From Aureimonas ureilytica (lineage in GTDB: Bacteria; Pseudomonadota; Alphaproteobacteria; Rhizobiales; Rhizobiaceae): a DNA stretch of 64,000 nucleotides. The stretch lies in the NCBI RefSeq assembly GCF_001475935.1, contig NZ_LDQA01000009.1, forward strand, positions 86,904 to 150,903. The letters are read 5' to 3'. This document shows positions 55,920-64,000 of this stretch, piece by piece. Position numbers and translations under genes: made by a program. The notes below the pieces were generated by a model, which worked only from the letters and a program-made list of their open reading frames with translations, did not search any database and was not told the origin of the DNA. The stretch's first letter is position 1. The number at the start of each line of letters is the position of its first letter.

Positions 55920-56639
55920 TCACGCGGGAATGCGCTGCCCGTCCCAGGCAAAGCAGCCGCCGCTGTCCTCCGGCGCAAGAGTGGAGAGGACCCGCAGCAG
56001 GTTGCCGGCCGCCGCCTCGGGCGTCACGCGAACGGCGTTGCGCGAGAACGGATCGCTCAGCGCGGTTTCCACCGTGCCGGGATGCAGCGCGACGCAGAGG
56101 GCGGCGGGATGGGTGCGCCTCAACTCCAGGCTCAGCGTCTGCACGATCATGTTCAGCGCGGCCTTGGAGGCGCGGTAGCCGACCCAGCCGCCGAGCCTGT
56201 TGTCGGAGATCGAGCCGACGCGGGCCGAGAGCGCGGCGAAGACCGCCCGCCCCTCGCGCGGCAGAAGCGGCAGCATGTGCTTGGCTACCAGCGCCGGCCC
56301 GGTCGCGTTCACCGCGAAGAGGCGCGCGAAGGCGTCCGGCTCGATCTGCCGCCAGGTCTTTTCCGGCTGCACGCCCTCGCCATGCAGAAGCCCGGTCGCC
56401 ACGATCACGAGATCGGGCGCGCCGCCCGCCTTGACGCGTGCGGCCGCCGCCGCGATCGAGGCTTCGTCCAGAAGGTCGAGCGTCCCGGCCTGAAGCCTCG
56501 GGTGACCCGGCGCGCGGCCGGAGCGCGAGAAGGCCTCGACCTCGGCCCCGCTTTCGGCGAGCGCCAAGGCCAGAGCGCCGCCGACGCCGCCGGAGGCCCC
56601 GATGACGACGGCGCGGGCGAAAGGCGGGGCGGCGCGCAA
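55920..56639 (-). CDS. short-chain dehydrogenase/reductase
   Basis: 239 residues. The Rossmann motif is VVIGASGGVGGALALALAES, a C-factor-like SDR variant of TGxxxGxG, and the catalytic pair is Y-x-x-x-K in VGYRASKAALNM. A serine is present in FAALSARVGSISDN. The C-terminal region (LHPGTVETALSDPFS) fits the same subgroup. NAD(P)-dependent oxidation of an unknown alcohol. It follows the aldo/keto reductase gene after 4 nt on the same strand, so the two form an operon of carbonyl reductases. Confidence 0.9.
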   Translation of the reverse strand: MRAAPPFARAVVIGASGGVGGALALALAESGAEVEAFSRSGRAPGHPRLQAGTLDLLDEASIAAAAARVKAGGAPDLVIVATGLLHGEGVQPEKTWRQIEPDAFARLFAVNATGPALVAKHMLPLLPREGRAVFAALSARVGSISDNRLGGWVGYRASKAALNMIVQTLSLELRRTHPAALCVALHPGTVETALSDPFSRNAVRVTPEAAAGNLLRVLSTLAPEDSGGCFAWDGQRIPA

Positions 56640-56643
56640 GGGC

Positions 56644-57675
56644 TTACCAGCGCGTCGGCTTGGGGTTGCGCTCGTCGAAATCCTTCTGGTGCCAATAGGG
56701 ATAGACGGGCTCGCGATGCGAGGCCTTGTCCAGTCGCTCGATCTGGCCTGGGGTCAGGCTCCAGCCGACCGCGCCGAGATTCTGGCGAAGTTGCTCCTCG
56801 TTGCGCGCGCCGACCACGATGTTGCACACGCCCGGCCGTTGCAGCAGCCAGTTCAGCGCGACCTGCGACACGCTTTTGCCCGTCTCGGCGGCCACCGCGT
56901 CCAGCGCGTCCACGACATCATAGACGTAGTCGTCCGAGACCGGCGGCCCGCCGACCGCGCCGCCCGAGGCGATGCGCCCGCCCTTGTTCTCCTGCCCGCG
57001 CCGGATCTTGCCGGTGAGGCGGCCCCAGCCGAGCGGACTCCAGACCATGAGGCCGACGCCCTGGTCGAGCCCCAGCGGCATCAGCTCCCATTCATAGTCG
57101 CGCCCGATCAGCGAGTAATAGCCTTGATAGGCGACATAGCGCGCGAGCCCGTATTTCTCGGAGGTCGCCAGCGACTTCATCAGATGCCAGCCGGAGAAGT
57201 TGGACGCGCCGATATAGGAAATCTTGCCGGCCGTGATCAGATCGTCCAGCGCACGCAAGGTCTCGTCCACCGGGGTCGAGGCGTCGAACCCGTGCATGAA
57301 GTAAACGTCGATATGGTCGGTCTCCAGCCGCTTCAGGCTGGCCTCGCAGGCGCGCACCAGATGGTGGCGCGAGGAGCCGACCTCGTTCGGGCCCTCCCCG
57401 TTGCGGAATGTCGCCTTGGTGGAGATCAGAACGCGCTCGCGCTTGCCCTTCAGCGCCTGGCCCAGCACCTCCTCCGACACGCCGCCCGAATAGATGTCGG
57501 CCGTGTCGAAGAAGTTGACGCCATGATCGAGGCAGAGATCGACCATGCGCGAGGCATCGGCCACATCGGTCGCGCCCCAGCGCTGGAAGAACTCGTTCGA
57601 CCCGCCGAAGGTCGCCGTTCCCAGGCTGAGAACGGGCACTTTGAGACCCGATTGTCCGAACCGCCGATACTCCAT
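56644..57675 (-). CDS. aldo/keto reductase
   Basis: 343 residues, AKR fold. The catalytic tetrad can be traced: aspartate and tyrosine in NFFDTADIYSGG, lysine in VLISTKATF, histidine in DVYFMHGFD. C-terminal cofactor motifs NIVVGARNEEQL and IERLDKAS are those of NADPH-dependent YhdN/YajO-type enzymes. Acts on aldehydes or ketones in the cytoplasm. Head of a two-gene operon with the SDR gene; divergent from the lysE gene across 416 nt. Confidence 0.92.
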   Translation of the reverse strand: MEYRRFGQSGLKVPVLSLGTATFGGSNEFFQRWGATDVADASRMVDLCLDHGVNFFDTADIYSGGVSEEVLGQALKGKRERVLISTKATFRNGEGPNEVGSSRHHLVRACEASLKRLETDHIDVYFMHGFDASTPVDETLRALDDLITAGKISYIGASNFSGWHLMKSLATSEKYGLARYVAYQGYYSLIGRDYEWELMPLGLDQGVGLMVWSPLGWGRLTGKIRRGQENKGGRIASGGAVGGPPVSDDYVYDVVDALDAVAAETGKSVSQVALNWLLQRPGVCNIVVGARNEEQLRQNLGAVGWSLTPGQIERLDKASHREPVYPYWHQKDFDERNPKPTRW

Positions 57676-58091
57676 GGGGAAACTCCTTGTTCCGGGCCGG
57701 CCTGCGAATTCATCCGCCCGGCGCTGGCAAGGCCGACTTAGCGTCGGGGGCGCGGCGGGAAAGGGCGAGGGTTGGGTTATGGCAAGCTGGAACCTGAAGC
57801 TGGCTCATAGACTCCCGAGCACCGTCGAGGCCCATCCGGTCGACGCGAGGCAGCCCGTGGACTGGGCCACGCTGGGGCGAGAAACGCGGTCGGTTCGTGC
57901 GATCGAGCCAGCCTCGGCTCGTCTCAGGTCTTACGCGGACCCCCTCGGTCGTACCCGTGAGGTTCGCCGGTCCCTTCCCCTTGTAGACCGGCCTCACCGG
58001 GCTCCATCTCGTCGGCCGAATCGTAGCCGGCAACACTCTTGCCAAATCTTCGAATCGATGGATTGCTTCGGCGTCCAACCGGAGAAATCGC
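57676..58091. other. intergenic region, nothing recognised
   Basis: 416 nt between divergent genes, which should contain two promoters. No convincing hairpin, operator or small gene was found. Confidence 0.5.
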
Positions 58092-58727
58092 ATGTCCCTC
58101 GAGCATTGGCTGGCCTTCATCGCCGCGTCGGCGGTTCTTCTCGCCATTCCCGGACCGACCATCCTTCTGGTCATCTCCTATGCCCTCGGCCATGGCCGCA
58201 AGGCCGCGACCTCGACGGTCGCCGGCGTGGCGCTCGGCGACTTCACCGCCATGACCGCGTCCATGCTGGGGCTCGGCGCGCTTCTGGCCGCTTCGGCCAC
58301 TGTCTTCACCGCGCTCAAATGGATCGGCGCGGCCTATCTGATCTATCTGGGCATCAAGCTCTGGCGCGCGCCAGTCTCGACCGGAGTCGTGAACGACGCC
58401 GCCGAAGTGCCGAACGAGAAGCCCCTGCGCATCTTTCTGCACACCTATGTCGTCACGGCGCTGAACCCCAGGAGCATCATCTTCTTTGTCGCCTTCCTGC
58501 CGCAGTTTCTCGACACGACGCGGCCGGTGCTCCAGCAGATGATCATCTTCGAGGTGACTTTTCTGGTTCTCGCCACGATCAACGCCGCGCTCTACGGCAT
58601 CCTCGCTTCCATGGCGCGCCAGACGATCCGCAGGCCGAGCGTCCAGCGGACGGTCAATCGCGTCGGCGGATCGCTCATGATCGGTGCCGGCATGCTCGCC
58701 GCCGGGTGGCGCCGGTCGGCCGCCTGA
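58092..58727 (+). CDS. LysE family amino acid exporter
   Basis: 211 residues with six hydrophobic segments. The N-terminal signature AVLLAIPGPTILLVISYALGHG and LKWIGAAYLIYLGIKLWR are characteristic of the RhtB/LysE family, and NPRSIIFFVAFLPQFL is the conserved middle block. It exports amino acids or their analogues across the inner membrane. Monocistronic, ending at a hairpin shared with hslV. Substrate not readable. Confidence 0.92.
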   Translation: MSLEHWLAFIAASAVLLAIPGPTILLVISYALGHGRKAATSTVAGVALGDFTAMTASMLGLGALLAASATVFTALKWIGAAYLIYLGIKLWRAPVSTGVVNDAAEVPNEKPLRIFLHTYVVTALNPRSIIFFVAFLPQFLDTTRPVLQQMIIFEVTFLVLATINAALYGILASMARQTIRRPSVQRTVNRVGGSLMIGAGMLAAGWRRSAA

Positions 58728-58733
58728 TCGACA

Positions 58734-58765
58734 AGGCCGGCTGGAACCGACGTTCCAACCGGCCT
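58734..58765. terminator. hairpin terminator between lysE and hslV
   Basis: AGGCCGGCTGGAAC (58734-58747) pairs with GTTCCAACCGGCCT (58752-58765) at 13 of 14 positions with a 4-nt loop. It lies between convergent genes ending at 58727 and 58804. Confidence 0.75.
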
Positions 58766-58803
58766 GATCCATGAGGTAGCGTTTCGAACTTGCGCTTTAC
58801 GCC

Positions 58804-59367
58804 TCACGCGTCCGCGTCGAGGCTTTCCAGCACCACGTTGCCATTGGTGTAGATGCAGATTTCGCCCGCGATCTTCATCGCGCGCCGCGCGATCTCCTCC
58901 GCGCCGAAATCCGTGTCGGCCAGCGCCCGCGCCGCCGCGAGCGCATAATTGCCGCCCGAGCCGATCGCCATCACGCCGTTTTCCGGCTCCAGCACATCGC
59001 CATTGCCCGTCAGCGTCAGCGTGACGTTCTTGTCGGCGACGATCATCATCGCCTCCAGCCGGCGCAGATAGCGGTCCGTGCGCCAGTCCTTGGCCAGTTC
59101 CACGCAGGCGCGCGTCAGCTGGTCCGGATACTGCTCCAGCTTGGCCTCCAGCCGCTCCAGAAGCGTGAACGCATCGGCCGTCGCGCCCGCGAAGCCCGCG
59201 ATCACCTGCCCGTTCTTGCCGAGCCGGCGCACCTTCTTCGCGTTGCCCTTCATCACCGTGTTGCCCAGCGAAACCTGCCCGTCGCCCGCCACCACGACCT
59301 TGCCGTTCTTGCGAACGGTCACGATCGTCGTGGAATACATCTGCGCGGGATCGTGCCGCTCCATCAT
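58804..59367 (-). CDS. hslV: ATP-dependent protease subunit HslV
   Basis: 187 residues from ATG 59367 (59364 is also possible). Proteasome beta-type fold: [20 protein letters not shown] carries the threonine nucleophile close to the N terminus after processing, followed by [25 protein letters not shown] and [17 protein letters not shown]. It is the peptidase chamber that works with the HslU unfoldase. hslU is usually downstream; here the next gene is a convergent lysE, so hslU must be elsewhere. Divergent from hisB across a hairpin-rich region. Confidence 0.96.
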   Translation of the reverse strand: MMERHDPAQMYSTTIVTVRKNGKVVVAGDGQVSLGNTVMKGNAKKVRRLGKNGQVIAGFAGATADAFTLLERLEAKLEQYPDQLTRACVELAKDWRTDRYLRRLEAMMIVADKNVTLTLTGNGDVLEPENGVMAIGSGGNYALAAARALADTDFGAEEIARRAMKIAGEICIYTNGNVVLESLDADA

Positions 59368-59409
59368 GGTCTCATGCCCTTTGTCTCGAACTCCGGCCCC
59401 ATATGGGAT

Positions 59410-59680
59410 GCGCAAGGCCGGTGCGCCAAGGGGGCGCGATGGCGGATGGCGAAGAGCAGGGGCGCTGCCCCTGTACCCCGGCAGGGGAAATGATTTCCCC
59501 TGCACCCCTCGTTCGTTTGGATCGTGTCCGAGATCGGGGAGGGCCGCTGGCCCTCCCCGATCTCGGAAAAGGTCCCAAAAGACAGGAAGGGTTCGGGAAG
59601 TACTTCCCGAGCGGGGCTCGGGGCGGCAGCCCCGCCTTTCACATCCACCATCACGCCCCTTGGCGCACAGGACCTTGCGC
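59410..59680. repeat. array of five tandem hairpins inside a long inverted repeat
   Basis: Outer arms 59410-59442 and 59648-59680 are imperfect inverted repeats of 33 nt sharing GCGCAAGG and GTGCGCCAAGGGG. Between them are: 59457-59473 (7-bp stem), 59481-59503 (10 bp, GCAGGGGAAA), 59528-59566 (perfect 18 bp, starting CCGAGATCGGGG, 3-nt loop), 59594-59609 (perfect 16-bp palindrome CGGGAAGTACTTCCCG), 59611-59635 (8 bp, GCGGGGCT). It fills the hslV-hisB intergenic region. Similar GC-rich multi-hairpin elements are known from alphaproteobacteria, but this specific arrangement is not one I can name. Confidence 0.85.
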
Positions 59681-59720
59681 CTGTATGAAGCCCGTGAGTG
59701 GAAGACGAAGGGTCAGGAAC

Positions 59721-60329
59721 ATGGGCGTGACGGCGGGTCGGCGCGACGGGGCGGTGGATCGGGCGACGAAGGAGACGCAGATCCGCGTTCATGTGGATCT
59801 CGACGGCCAGGGCCGCGCGACGGCGCAGACGGGCGTCGGCTTCTTCGACCATATGCTGGACCATCTGGCGCGCCATTCCTTGATGGACATCCGGGTCGAG
59901 GCCAAGGGCGACCTGCATGTGGACGACCATCACACGGTGGAGGATGTCGGCATTGCGCTGGGTCAGGCGATCCGGCAGGCGATGGGCGAGCGGCGCGGCA
60001 TCCGGCGCTATGCCTCGCTGGATCTGGCGATGGACGAGACCTTGACGCGCGCGGCGGTGGACGTGTCGGGCCGTCCGTTCCTCGTGTTCCGCACGCGCTT
60101 CCCAACCGAGAAGATCGGCACGTTCGACACGCAGCTGGTGCGCGAGTTCTTTCAGGCCTTCGCGATGAATGCCGGGCTGACCCTGCATATCGAGACGCTC
60201 TACGGCGAGAACTCGCACCATATTGCCGAAACCTGCTTCAAGGCGGTGGCGCGGGTCTTGGGCGATGCCTTGCAGATCGACCCGAGGCAGGCCGATCTCG
60301 TGCCCTCCACCAAGGGCATTCTGGCGTGA
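59721..60329 (+). CDS. hisB: imidazoleglycerol-phosphate dehydratase
   Basis: 202 residues from ATG 59721 with AGGAAC just before it. Metal-binding motifs [14 protein letters not shown] and [14 protein letters not shown] in the first half and the repeat [13 protein letters not shown] in the second. It catalyses the sixth step of histidine synthesis. It is monofunctional (no phosphatase domain). Head of the hisB-DUF2628-hisH-hisA operon; the promoter must lie within or beyond the hairpin array. Confidence 0.97.
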   Translation: MGVTAGRRDGAVDRATKETQIRVHVDLDGQGRATAQTGVGFFDHMLDHLARHSLMDIRVEAKGDLHVDDHHTVEDVGIALGQAIRQAMGERRGIRRYASLDLAMDETLTRAAVDVSGRPFLVFRTRFPTEKIGTFDTQLVREFFQAFAMNAGLTLHIETLYGENSHHIAETCFKAVARVLGDALQIDPRQADLVPSTKGILA

Positions 60330-60342
60330 CGGACGAGCGGTC

Positions 60343-60813
60343 ATGAAGCGCTTCCGCGTCTTCGAGCCCCCAGATATTGTGGGGGCCAGCGAGAAAGCGT
60401 TGTTCGTGCGCGACGGGTTTTCGCTGGTCGCGCTGCTCGTGCCCGCGCTCTGGCTGCTTTGGCACCGCCTGTTTCTGGCCGCCATCGCGGTCTTCGCGCT
60501 GGATGTCCTGATCGCCTGGCAGGCGGGCACGAAGGGCTTCGGCATCGCTGCCGCCGCGCTGCCGCTCCTGATCGGACTTCTGGTCGCGCTGGAAGGCCCG
60601 AGCCTCAAGGCCTGGAAGCTCCGGCGAAAGGGCTGGCGCGAGACGGCGGCCCTGATGGCGAGCGACCGGGCCGAGGCCGAAATCCGCTATTATGCGGGCA
60701 TGGCCGCTGGCGGAGAGGATGGGATTCGAACCTTCGATGCCGCATCCGCCGCGCCTCAGAATTCTGACGAAAGCCGCCCCTTCGGGCCAGCGCCCTCTCC
60801 CCTTTCGGACTGA
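60343..60813 (+). CDS. DUF2628 membrane protein
   Basis: 156 residues from ATG 60343. After [20 protein letters not shown] come three hydrophobic stretches ([20 protein letters not shown] and following), typical of DUF2628 genes found between hisB and hisH in Rhizobiales. The last ~38 residues (from GGEDGIRTF) are unlike the family: the underlying DNA resembles the antisense of a tRNA-Ser 3' end. Its stop is 5 nt before hisH, so it is co-transcribed. Function unknown. Confidence 0.8.
   Translation: MKRFRVFEPPDIVGASEKALFVRDGFSLVALLVPALWLLWHRLFLAAIAVFALDVLIAWQAGTKGFGIAAAALPLLIGLLVALEGPSLKAWKLRRKGWRETAALMASDRAEAEIRYYAGMAAGGEDGIRTFDAASAAPQNSDESRPFGPAPSPLSD
60708..60800 (-). other. tRNA-Ser-like remnant (3' end), antisense in DUF2628
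   Basis: Read on the minus strand, 60708-60741 gives a T-loop GGTTCGAATCCC and an acceptor 3' strand CCTCTCCGCCA, and GGAGAGG at 60794-60800 would pair with it over 7 bp. The D- and anticodon arms cannot be folded and the T-stem has two mismatches, so this is not a functional tRNA. It may be a decayed tRNA or an integration-site scar, or coincidence. Confidence 0.4.
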
Positions 60814-60818
60814 AGCTG

Positions 60819-61472
60819 ATGCCGACACTTGCGATCATCGACTATGGCTCGGGCAATCTGCGCTCGGCCACCAAGGCTTTCGAGCGCGCCGCGCGCGAGG
60901 CCGGGCTCGACATGGACATTCGCCTGACGGACGACCCTGAGATCGTGCGCGGGGCCGACCGCGTGGTGCTGCCGGGCGTGGGCGCCTATGCCGATTGCCG
61001 CGCGGGGCTTCGCGCGGTGCCCGGCATGGAAGAGGCGCTGCGTCATGCCGTGGAGACCGAAGGCCGGCCGTTCCTCGGCATCTGCGTCGGGATGCAGCTC
61101 ATGGCCGAGCGCGGGCTGGAAAAGACGATCACGCCGGGCTTCGGCTGGATTTCCGGGGATGTCGAGCCGATCGTGCCGAGCGATCCCAAGCTGAAGGTGC
61201 CGCAGATCGGCTGGAACACGATCGAGCTGCGCCACCCCCATCCGATCTTGGAGGGCATTCCCACCGGCGAGACGGGGCTCCACGCCTATTTCGTCCATTC
61301 CTACCATCTCGTGCCGCGCGACGAGACCCAGGTGATCGCGACTGTCGATTATGGCGGGTCGGTCACGGCGCTCGTTGCCAATGGCAACAAGGTCGGCGCG
61401 CAGTTCCACCCCGAAAAGAGCCAGACGCTGGGTCTGGCCCTCATCGCCAACTTCCTGAAGTGGAAGCCCTGA
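60819..61472 (+). CDS. hisH: imidazole glycerol phosphate synthase, glutamine amidotransferase subunit
   Basis: 217 residues. Class I amidotransferase triad: C89 in [11 protein letters not shown]197 and E199 in FHPEKSQT; N terminus [13 protein letters not shown] and oxyanion loop PGVGAYADC. It feeds ammonia to HisF. Starts 5 nt after DUF2628 and overlaps hisA by 1 nt (TGATG). Confidence 0.97.
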   Translation: MPTLAIIDYGSGNLRSATKAFERAAREAGLDMDIRLTDDPEIVRGADRVVLPGVGAYADCRAGLRAVPGMEEALRHAVETEGRPFLGICVGMQLMAERGLEKTITPGFGWISGDVEPIVPSDPKLKVPQIGWNTIELRHPHPILEGIPTGETGLHAYFVHSYHLVPRDETQVIATVDYGGSVTALVANGNKVGAQFHPEKSQTLGLALIANFLKWKP

Positions 61473-62206
61473 TGCCCATTCTCTTTCCCGCCATCGACCT
61501 GAAGGATGGCGAATGCGTGCGCCTGAAGCTCGGGCTGATGGAAGAGGCGACGGTCTATAACGCCGACCCGGCGGATCAGGCCAAGGCCTTCCGCGCGCAG
61601 GGTTTCACGCATCTTCACGTCGTCGATCTCAACGGCGCCTTCGAAGGGCGCGCGGTGAATGCCGGCGCGGTGGACGCAATTCTGAGTGCGGTCGGGACCG
61701 ACATGAAGGTGCAGCTCGGCGGCGGCATCCGGCGCATGGAGGATATCGAGCGCTGGCTGGACAAGGGTCTGTCGCGCGTCATCCTCGGCACGGTCGCGGT
61801 GCGCGATCCCCAGCTGGTGCGCGAAGCCGCCAAACGTTTTCCCGGGCGCGTCGCGGTCGGCATCGACGCGAAGGGCGGCTATGTCGCGGTGGAGGGCTGG
61901 GCGGAATCCTCGACCCTCACCGCCATCGATCTGGCGCGCCGCTTCGAGGATGCGGGCGTCTCCGCCATCATCTACACCGACATCGACCGCGACGGCATTC
62001 TGGCGGGGATCAACTGGGACTCGACGGTCGAACTGGCGAGCGCCGTCCGCATTCCCGTGATCGCATCGGGCGGCTTGGCCTCGATGGACGATATCGAGCG
62101 GCTGGCGAGCCCGGAGGCGGCCGCCCTGGAAGGCGCGATCAGCGGTCGCGCGCTTTATGATGGACGGATCGACCCGGTGACGGCCTTAGCGCGGCTCGCG
62201 CGCTGA
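61472..62206 (+). CDS. hisA: phosphoribosylformimino-5-aminoimidazole carboxamide ribotide isomerase
   Basis: 244 residues from ATG 61472, overlapping the hisH stop. TIM barrel with duplicated phosphate sites: [14 protein letters not shown] (first catalytic aspartate), [14 protein letters not shown], and [28 protein letters not shown]. Fourth step of histidine synthesis. Last gene of this operon; a hairpin follows. Confidence 0.97.
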   Translation: MPILFPAIDLKDGECVRLKLGLMEEATVYNADPADQAKAFRAQGFTHLHVVDLNGAFEGRAVNAGAVDAILSAVGTDMKVQLGGGIRRMEDIERWLDKGLSRVILGTVAVRDPQLVREAAKRFPGRVAVGIDAKGGYVAVEGWAESSTLTAIDLARRFEDAGVSAIIYTDIDRDGILAGINWDSTVELASAVRIPVIASGGLASMDDIERLASPEAAALEGAISGRALYDGRIDPVTALARLAR

Positions 62207-62247
62207 CCGGCCAAGACTGGCGAACACGAGGCTCGCCGGCATAGGAA

Positions 62248-62276
62248 AGGGCAGGTGCCACCAAGGCCCCTGCCCT
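62248..62276. terminator. hairpin terminator after hisA
   Basis: AGGGCAGG (62248-62255) and CCTGCCCT (62269-62276) form a perfect 8-bp stem, extended by GCC/GGC with one gap. It separates hisA from the convergent DUF4142 gene. Confidence 0.65.
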
Positions 62277-62296
62277 CGCCCGAACCCTCGCTTTGA

Positions 62297-62839
62297 TTAC
62301 GAGGCTTTGACCTTGCCGAGCATCTGCTGGTGCATTTCCAGCGTCGGCAGCGTCTTGGCGGCGAACTCCTTCACCGGGCCGGCTTCGCCATTCATCGAAT
62401 AGCCCTGGAACAGGCCGATCGCCTCCTCATGCGCGGCCTGCTGCTGTTGCATGTAGAGCGCGTTGAACTGCGTGCCGGAGGCGGCACGAAGCTCTTCCAA
62501 CATCCGCTCATGCTTGGGGTCGAGGCGATTGGGCACGTCGCTCTTCGGGCCAGCGGCCAGCGCCGCCTGGAGATCAGCCCCCGCCTTGGTGTGGTCGTCG
62601 ATCATATGCTGCGCGAAGCGCTTCACCTCGGCATTCTCGGATTTTTCGAGTGCCAAGCGGCTCGACTCGATTTCGAACATGTTGGACGAGGCGGCCATAG
62701 CGACGAAATCGCCCTGGGTGGTCGCCGCCTTCATCTTGGTCGGCGTGCCCGTGGCGGGCGTCGCGGCCTGCTGGGCCTGCGCGGCGATCGGCATGGCGAA
62801 CAGGGCGGAAAGCGCCATGACGGCGATGGTCTTTTTCAT
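62297..62839 (-). CDS. DUF4142 family secreted protein
   Basis: 180 residues from ATG 62839 with GAGGA upstream. A signal peptide is clear (MKKTIAVMALSALFAMPIAAQAQ). The mature part is helical with the ferritin-like DUF4142 pattern: GDFVAMAASSNMFEIESSRLALEKS, VKRFAQHMIDDHTKAGADL, HEEAIGLFQGY. Periplasmic, function unknown; members are often stress-induced. It interrupts the usual hisA-hisF adjacency on the opposite strand. Confidence 0.9.
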   Translation of the reverse strand: MKKTIAVMALSALFAMPIAAQAQQAATPATGTPTKMKAATTQGDFVAMAASSNMFEIESSRLALEKSENAEVKRFAQHMIDDHTKAGADLQAALAAGPKSDVPNRLDPKHERMLEELRAASGTQFNALYMQQQQAAHEEAIGLFQGYSMNGEAGPVKEFAAKTLPTLEMHQQMLGKVKAS

Positions 62840-63166
62840 GATGTCCTCGATGGAAAGAGCCGACGGGCTGGTCGGCTGTCGGGGAGGCAACGATCCTTCC
62901 AAGGCCCTGTTCCGGTCGTCAGGCGCTTTAATCTTCAGTATGCCAAAGAATAACGCGAATGTTATTGTGGCTCATGGCCCCGCTCCTGCTTCCGTGATGG
63001 AACCGAATGCCGTTGCGGCGTCACTTTGTTTCACGTGAGACAGGTCGGGGCTCATACTTTCACCGACTTGCGAAGCAGCGCGCCTGCGGCGATAAGCACA
63101 GCGACGGCGTGGCATGGACGCGCCCATTCTCCCCGCCGGCTCGCCGGACTGGATAAGGTTCGTCCG
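62840..63166. other. intergenic region with an inverted repeat and a parS-like site
   Basis: 327 nt between divergent genes. AATAAC (62949-62954) and GTTATT (62961-62966) form a small inverted repeat about 110 nt upstream of the DUF4142 start, possibly an operator. A parS-like site is at 63028-63043. Promoters for DUF4142 and hisF should be here. Confidence 0.6.
63028..63043. other. parS-like ParB-binding site
   Basis: TGTTTCACGTGAGACA differs from the parS consensus TGTTTCACGTGAAACA at one position. It is 124 nt upstream of hisF. Together with the site at 10646-10661 it suggests an origin-proximal centromere region. Confidence 0.75.
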
Positions 63167-63997
63167 ATGACGCTCAAGGCCCGCATCATCCCCTGTCTCG
63201 ACGTCAAGGACGGCCGCGTGGTCAAGGGCGTCAATTTCGAGGGGCTGGTGGATGCCGGCGATCCGGTGGAAGCCGCGCGCCGCTATGATGCGGCCGGAGC
63301 GGACGAACTCTGCTTTCTCGACATCACCGCCTCCTCCGACAATCGCGAGACGATCTTCGACGTCGTGGCGCGCACGGCCGAAGCCTGTTTCATGCCGGTG
63401 ACGGTGGGAGGTGGTGTGCGCGAGGTCGCCGATATCCGCAAGCTGCTTCTGGCGGGCGCGGACAAGGTGTCGATCAACACGGCGGCGGTGAAGCGGCCGG
63501 AATTCGTGGCGGAGGCCGCCGACAAGTTCGGCAACCAGTGCATCGTGGTGGCGATCGACGCCAAGCGCGTCGTGGGGGATAGCTCCGCCAAGCGCGTGGC
63601 GAGCCCCGAGGGCGCGCCGCGCTGGGAGATCTTCACCCATGGCGGCCGCACGCCGACCGGCATCGACGCCGTGGAGTTCGCGCGCCGCGTCGTGGCGCTT
63701 GGCGCCGGCGAAATCCTCCTCACCTCCATGGACCGCGATGGCACCAAGGCCGGCTTCGACATCGGCTTGACCCGCGCCGTGTCGGACGCCGTGTCCGTGC
63801 CGGTGATCGCCTCTGGCGGCGTCGGCTCGCTCGACCATCTCTCCGCCGGTGTGCTGCAGGGCGGCGCGGCGGCGGTTCTAGCGGCCTCGATTTTCCACTT
63901 CGGCACCTATACGATCGCTGAAGCCAAGCAGCATATGGCCAAAGCCGGCATTCCCATGCGCCTCGACGCGGCCCCCGCCGCGCCCCGCACTCACTGA
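63167..63997 (+). CDS. hisF: imidazole glycerol phosphate synthase, cyclase subunit
   Basis: 276 residues from ATG 63167, with stop TGA at 63995-63997 just inside the window. TIM barrel with the catalytic aspartates in [19 protein letters not shown] and [15 protein letters not shown], and phosphate sites [12 protein letters not shown] and [13 protein letters not shown]. It forms imidazole glycerol phosphate with HisH. The DUF4142 gene and a parS site separate it from hisA, so it has its own promoter. Confidence 0.97.
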   Translation: MTLKARIIPCLDVKDGRVVKGVNFEGLVDAGDPVEAARRYDAAGADELCFLDITASSDNRETIFDVVARTAEACFMPVTVGGGVREVADIRKLLLAGADKVSINTAAVKRPEFVAEAADKFGNQCIVVAIDAKRVVGDSSAKRVASPEGAPRWEIFTHGGRTPTGIDAVEFARRVVALGAGEILLTSMDRDGTKAGFDIGLTRAVSDAVSVPVIASGGVGSLDHLSAGVLQGGAAAVLAASIFHFGTYTIAEAKQHMAKAGIPMRLDAAPAAPRTH

Positions 63998-64000
63998 CCC

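Noticed and set aside
57545..58774. Plus-strand frame through the AKR-lysE gap
   Set aside because: Runs over the AKR promoter and out of frame through lysE; no protein-like features.
60708..60800. Functional tRNA-Ser gene
   Set aside because: Acceptor stem pairs, but D and anticodon arms do not fold and the T-stem has mismatches; kept only as a remnant.
1..64000. CRISPR arrays or prophage
   Set aside because: No regularly spaced direct repeats and no phage structural genes were seen.

Overview
The window is high-GC (about two thirds G+C by eye) alphaproteobacterial chromosome. Gene content and order (rpmF next to mtgA, hisB-DUF2628-hisH-hisA and hisF beside hslV, thuAB, a GlgE/TreYZ glucan-trehalose cluster) point to the order Hyphomicrobiales (Rhizobiales). 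An Aurantimonadaceae-like bacterium is a reasonable guess, but family rank cannot be fixed from the sequence alone. No rRNA, intact tRNA, CRISPR array or prophage was seen.

Layout. 1-5.2 kb: catabolic genes (Ldh-family oxidoreductase fragment, DapA-family aldolase probably of hydroxyproline catabolism, GNAT, GntR/FCD regulator, FadD). 5.4-7.3 kb: M20 amidohydrolase and gamma-carbonic anhydrase separated by a nested palindromic repeat. 7.8-10.6 kb: copper module (CopZ chaperone and CopA ATPase, divergent, with a clear CueR/HmrR-type operator before copA). 10.6-14.3 kb: a near-perfect parS site, a potassium channel, a diguanylate cyclase and an AAA ATPase. 14.4-16.4 kb: two decayed insertion sequences (IS481 and IS110 families). 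16.6-24.2 kb: housekeeping genes (rpmF, mtgA, prenyl diphosphate synthase, WYL regulator, M20 hydrolase, histidine phosphatase, lytic transglycosylase, ispG, two tiny DUF3309-like membrane proteins). 24.3-31 kb: MFS/DeoR, GT2, DMT exporter, thuB-thuA.

31-53 kb is the most coherent part. A treZ-malQ-treY operon (trehalose from glucan) and a glgE-maltokinase-glgB operon (glucan from maltose-1-phosphate) flank an island made of a zinc-ribbon metallopeptidase, a transglutaminase/DUF2126 protein, a circularly permuted ATP-grasp/alpha-E fusion and a second transglutaminase. That island is a recurrent but biochemically uncharacterised set that looks like a peptide-forming or peptide-modifying system, and is the best candidate here for an undescribed system. 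No treS lies beside the maltokinase, so the usual trehalose-to-maltose step must be encoded elsewhere or be absent.

53-64 kb: FAH-family hydrolase, guanine deaminase, SDR, aldo/keto reductase, LysE exporter, hslV, then hisB-DUF2628-hisH-hisA, an inserted DUF4142 gene, a second parS-like site, and hisF. Between hslV and hisB lies a remarkable array of five tandem hairpins inside a long imperfect inverted repeat. Two parS-like sites in 64 kb suggest the window is close to the replication origin.
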